DNA from: Protonemura montana
Lineage: Eukaryota; Arthropoda; Insecta; Plecoptera; Nemouridae
Length of the DNA: 64,000 bases
NCBI GenBank assembly: GCA_947568835.1
Contig: OX387606.1
Location: 9,796,001 to 9,860,000, forward strand
Reading direction: 5' to 3'
The notes under the pieces are model-generated. The model saw only the letters and a list, made by a program, of their open reading frames with translations, was not told where the DNA came from and did not search any database. This document shows positions 63,931 to 64,000 of the stretch, piece after piece; the first letter of the stretch is position 1; every line of letters starts with the position of its first letter. The position numbers and the translations under genes are program-made.

Positions 63931-64000
63931 TTGGAGCCTGTGACTAACGTTGCTGTACTGCACTAAATTGACCTAAAACCACTGACATTGCTGTAATGAT

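Larger units (their letters stand above)
61244..64000. other. Right edge, mostly non-coding
   Basis: Apart from the candidate exon at 62744-62914 it holds G runs (61741, 63909), a (GGC/GGT)n patch near 63350-63376 and short unsupported frames. Confidence 0.45.

Noticed and set aside
1..64000. CRISPR arrays, bacterial operons, rRNA operons or tRNA genes
   Set aside because: No regularly spaced repeats, no Shine-Dalgarno-led gene clusters and no complete cloverleaf were found. The window is eukaryotic.

Overview
This is eukaryotic nuclear DNA, most likely from an arthropod and probably an insect. The evidence is short spliced exons with GT-AG introns, very long non-coding stretches, a nuclear-encoded mitochondrial protein with a presequence, a chymotrypsin-family pseudogene, CCTAA-type short repeats (for example near 8983 and 30953), miniature transposons and SINE-like repeats. 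CpG is not visibly depleted. The species cannot be named from the window. There are no bacterial-type operons.

Only two loci are convincing intact genes, and they are arranged head to head. On the + strand is the complete gene for electron transfer flavoprotein-ubiquinone oxidoreductase (ETF-QO/ETFDH). It has four coding exons (22989-23022, 23405-24799, 25254-25475, 39177-39340) that join in frame to 604 residues, with introns of 382, 454 and 13,701 bp. On the - strand, 791 bp away between start codons, is an intronless 142-residue protein with a PH-like fold (21769-22197) behind a TATA box and a CCAAT box.

The 13.7-kb last intron of ETF-QO carries a broken antisense S1A serine protease (about 33726-35039). 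It keeps its own intron but has stops, frameshifts and replaced catalytic His and Ser codons. The intron also holds a 5S-like SINE copy, one copy of a miniature inverted-repeat element, and poly-C/CA tracts.

The left arm (1-21.7 kb) is almost gene-free. It holds three copies of the miniature element (about 1.7, 5.6 and 9.3 kb), a near-perfect 110-bp palindrome at 7541-7650, a decayed membrane-anchored reading frame at 16790-17266 of possible viral origin, and a possible terminal exon on the - strand at 16427-16595. The right arm (39.9-64 kb) is non-coding apart from two weak candidate - strand exons near 61 and 62.8 kb. It holds a fifth copy of the miniature element at 52 kb and several unusually long G/C homopolymers. 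Most other open frames in the window are short, lack an ATG or splice context, and are not reported as genes.
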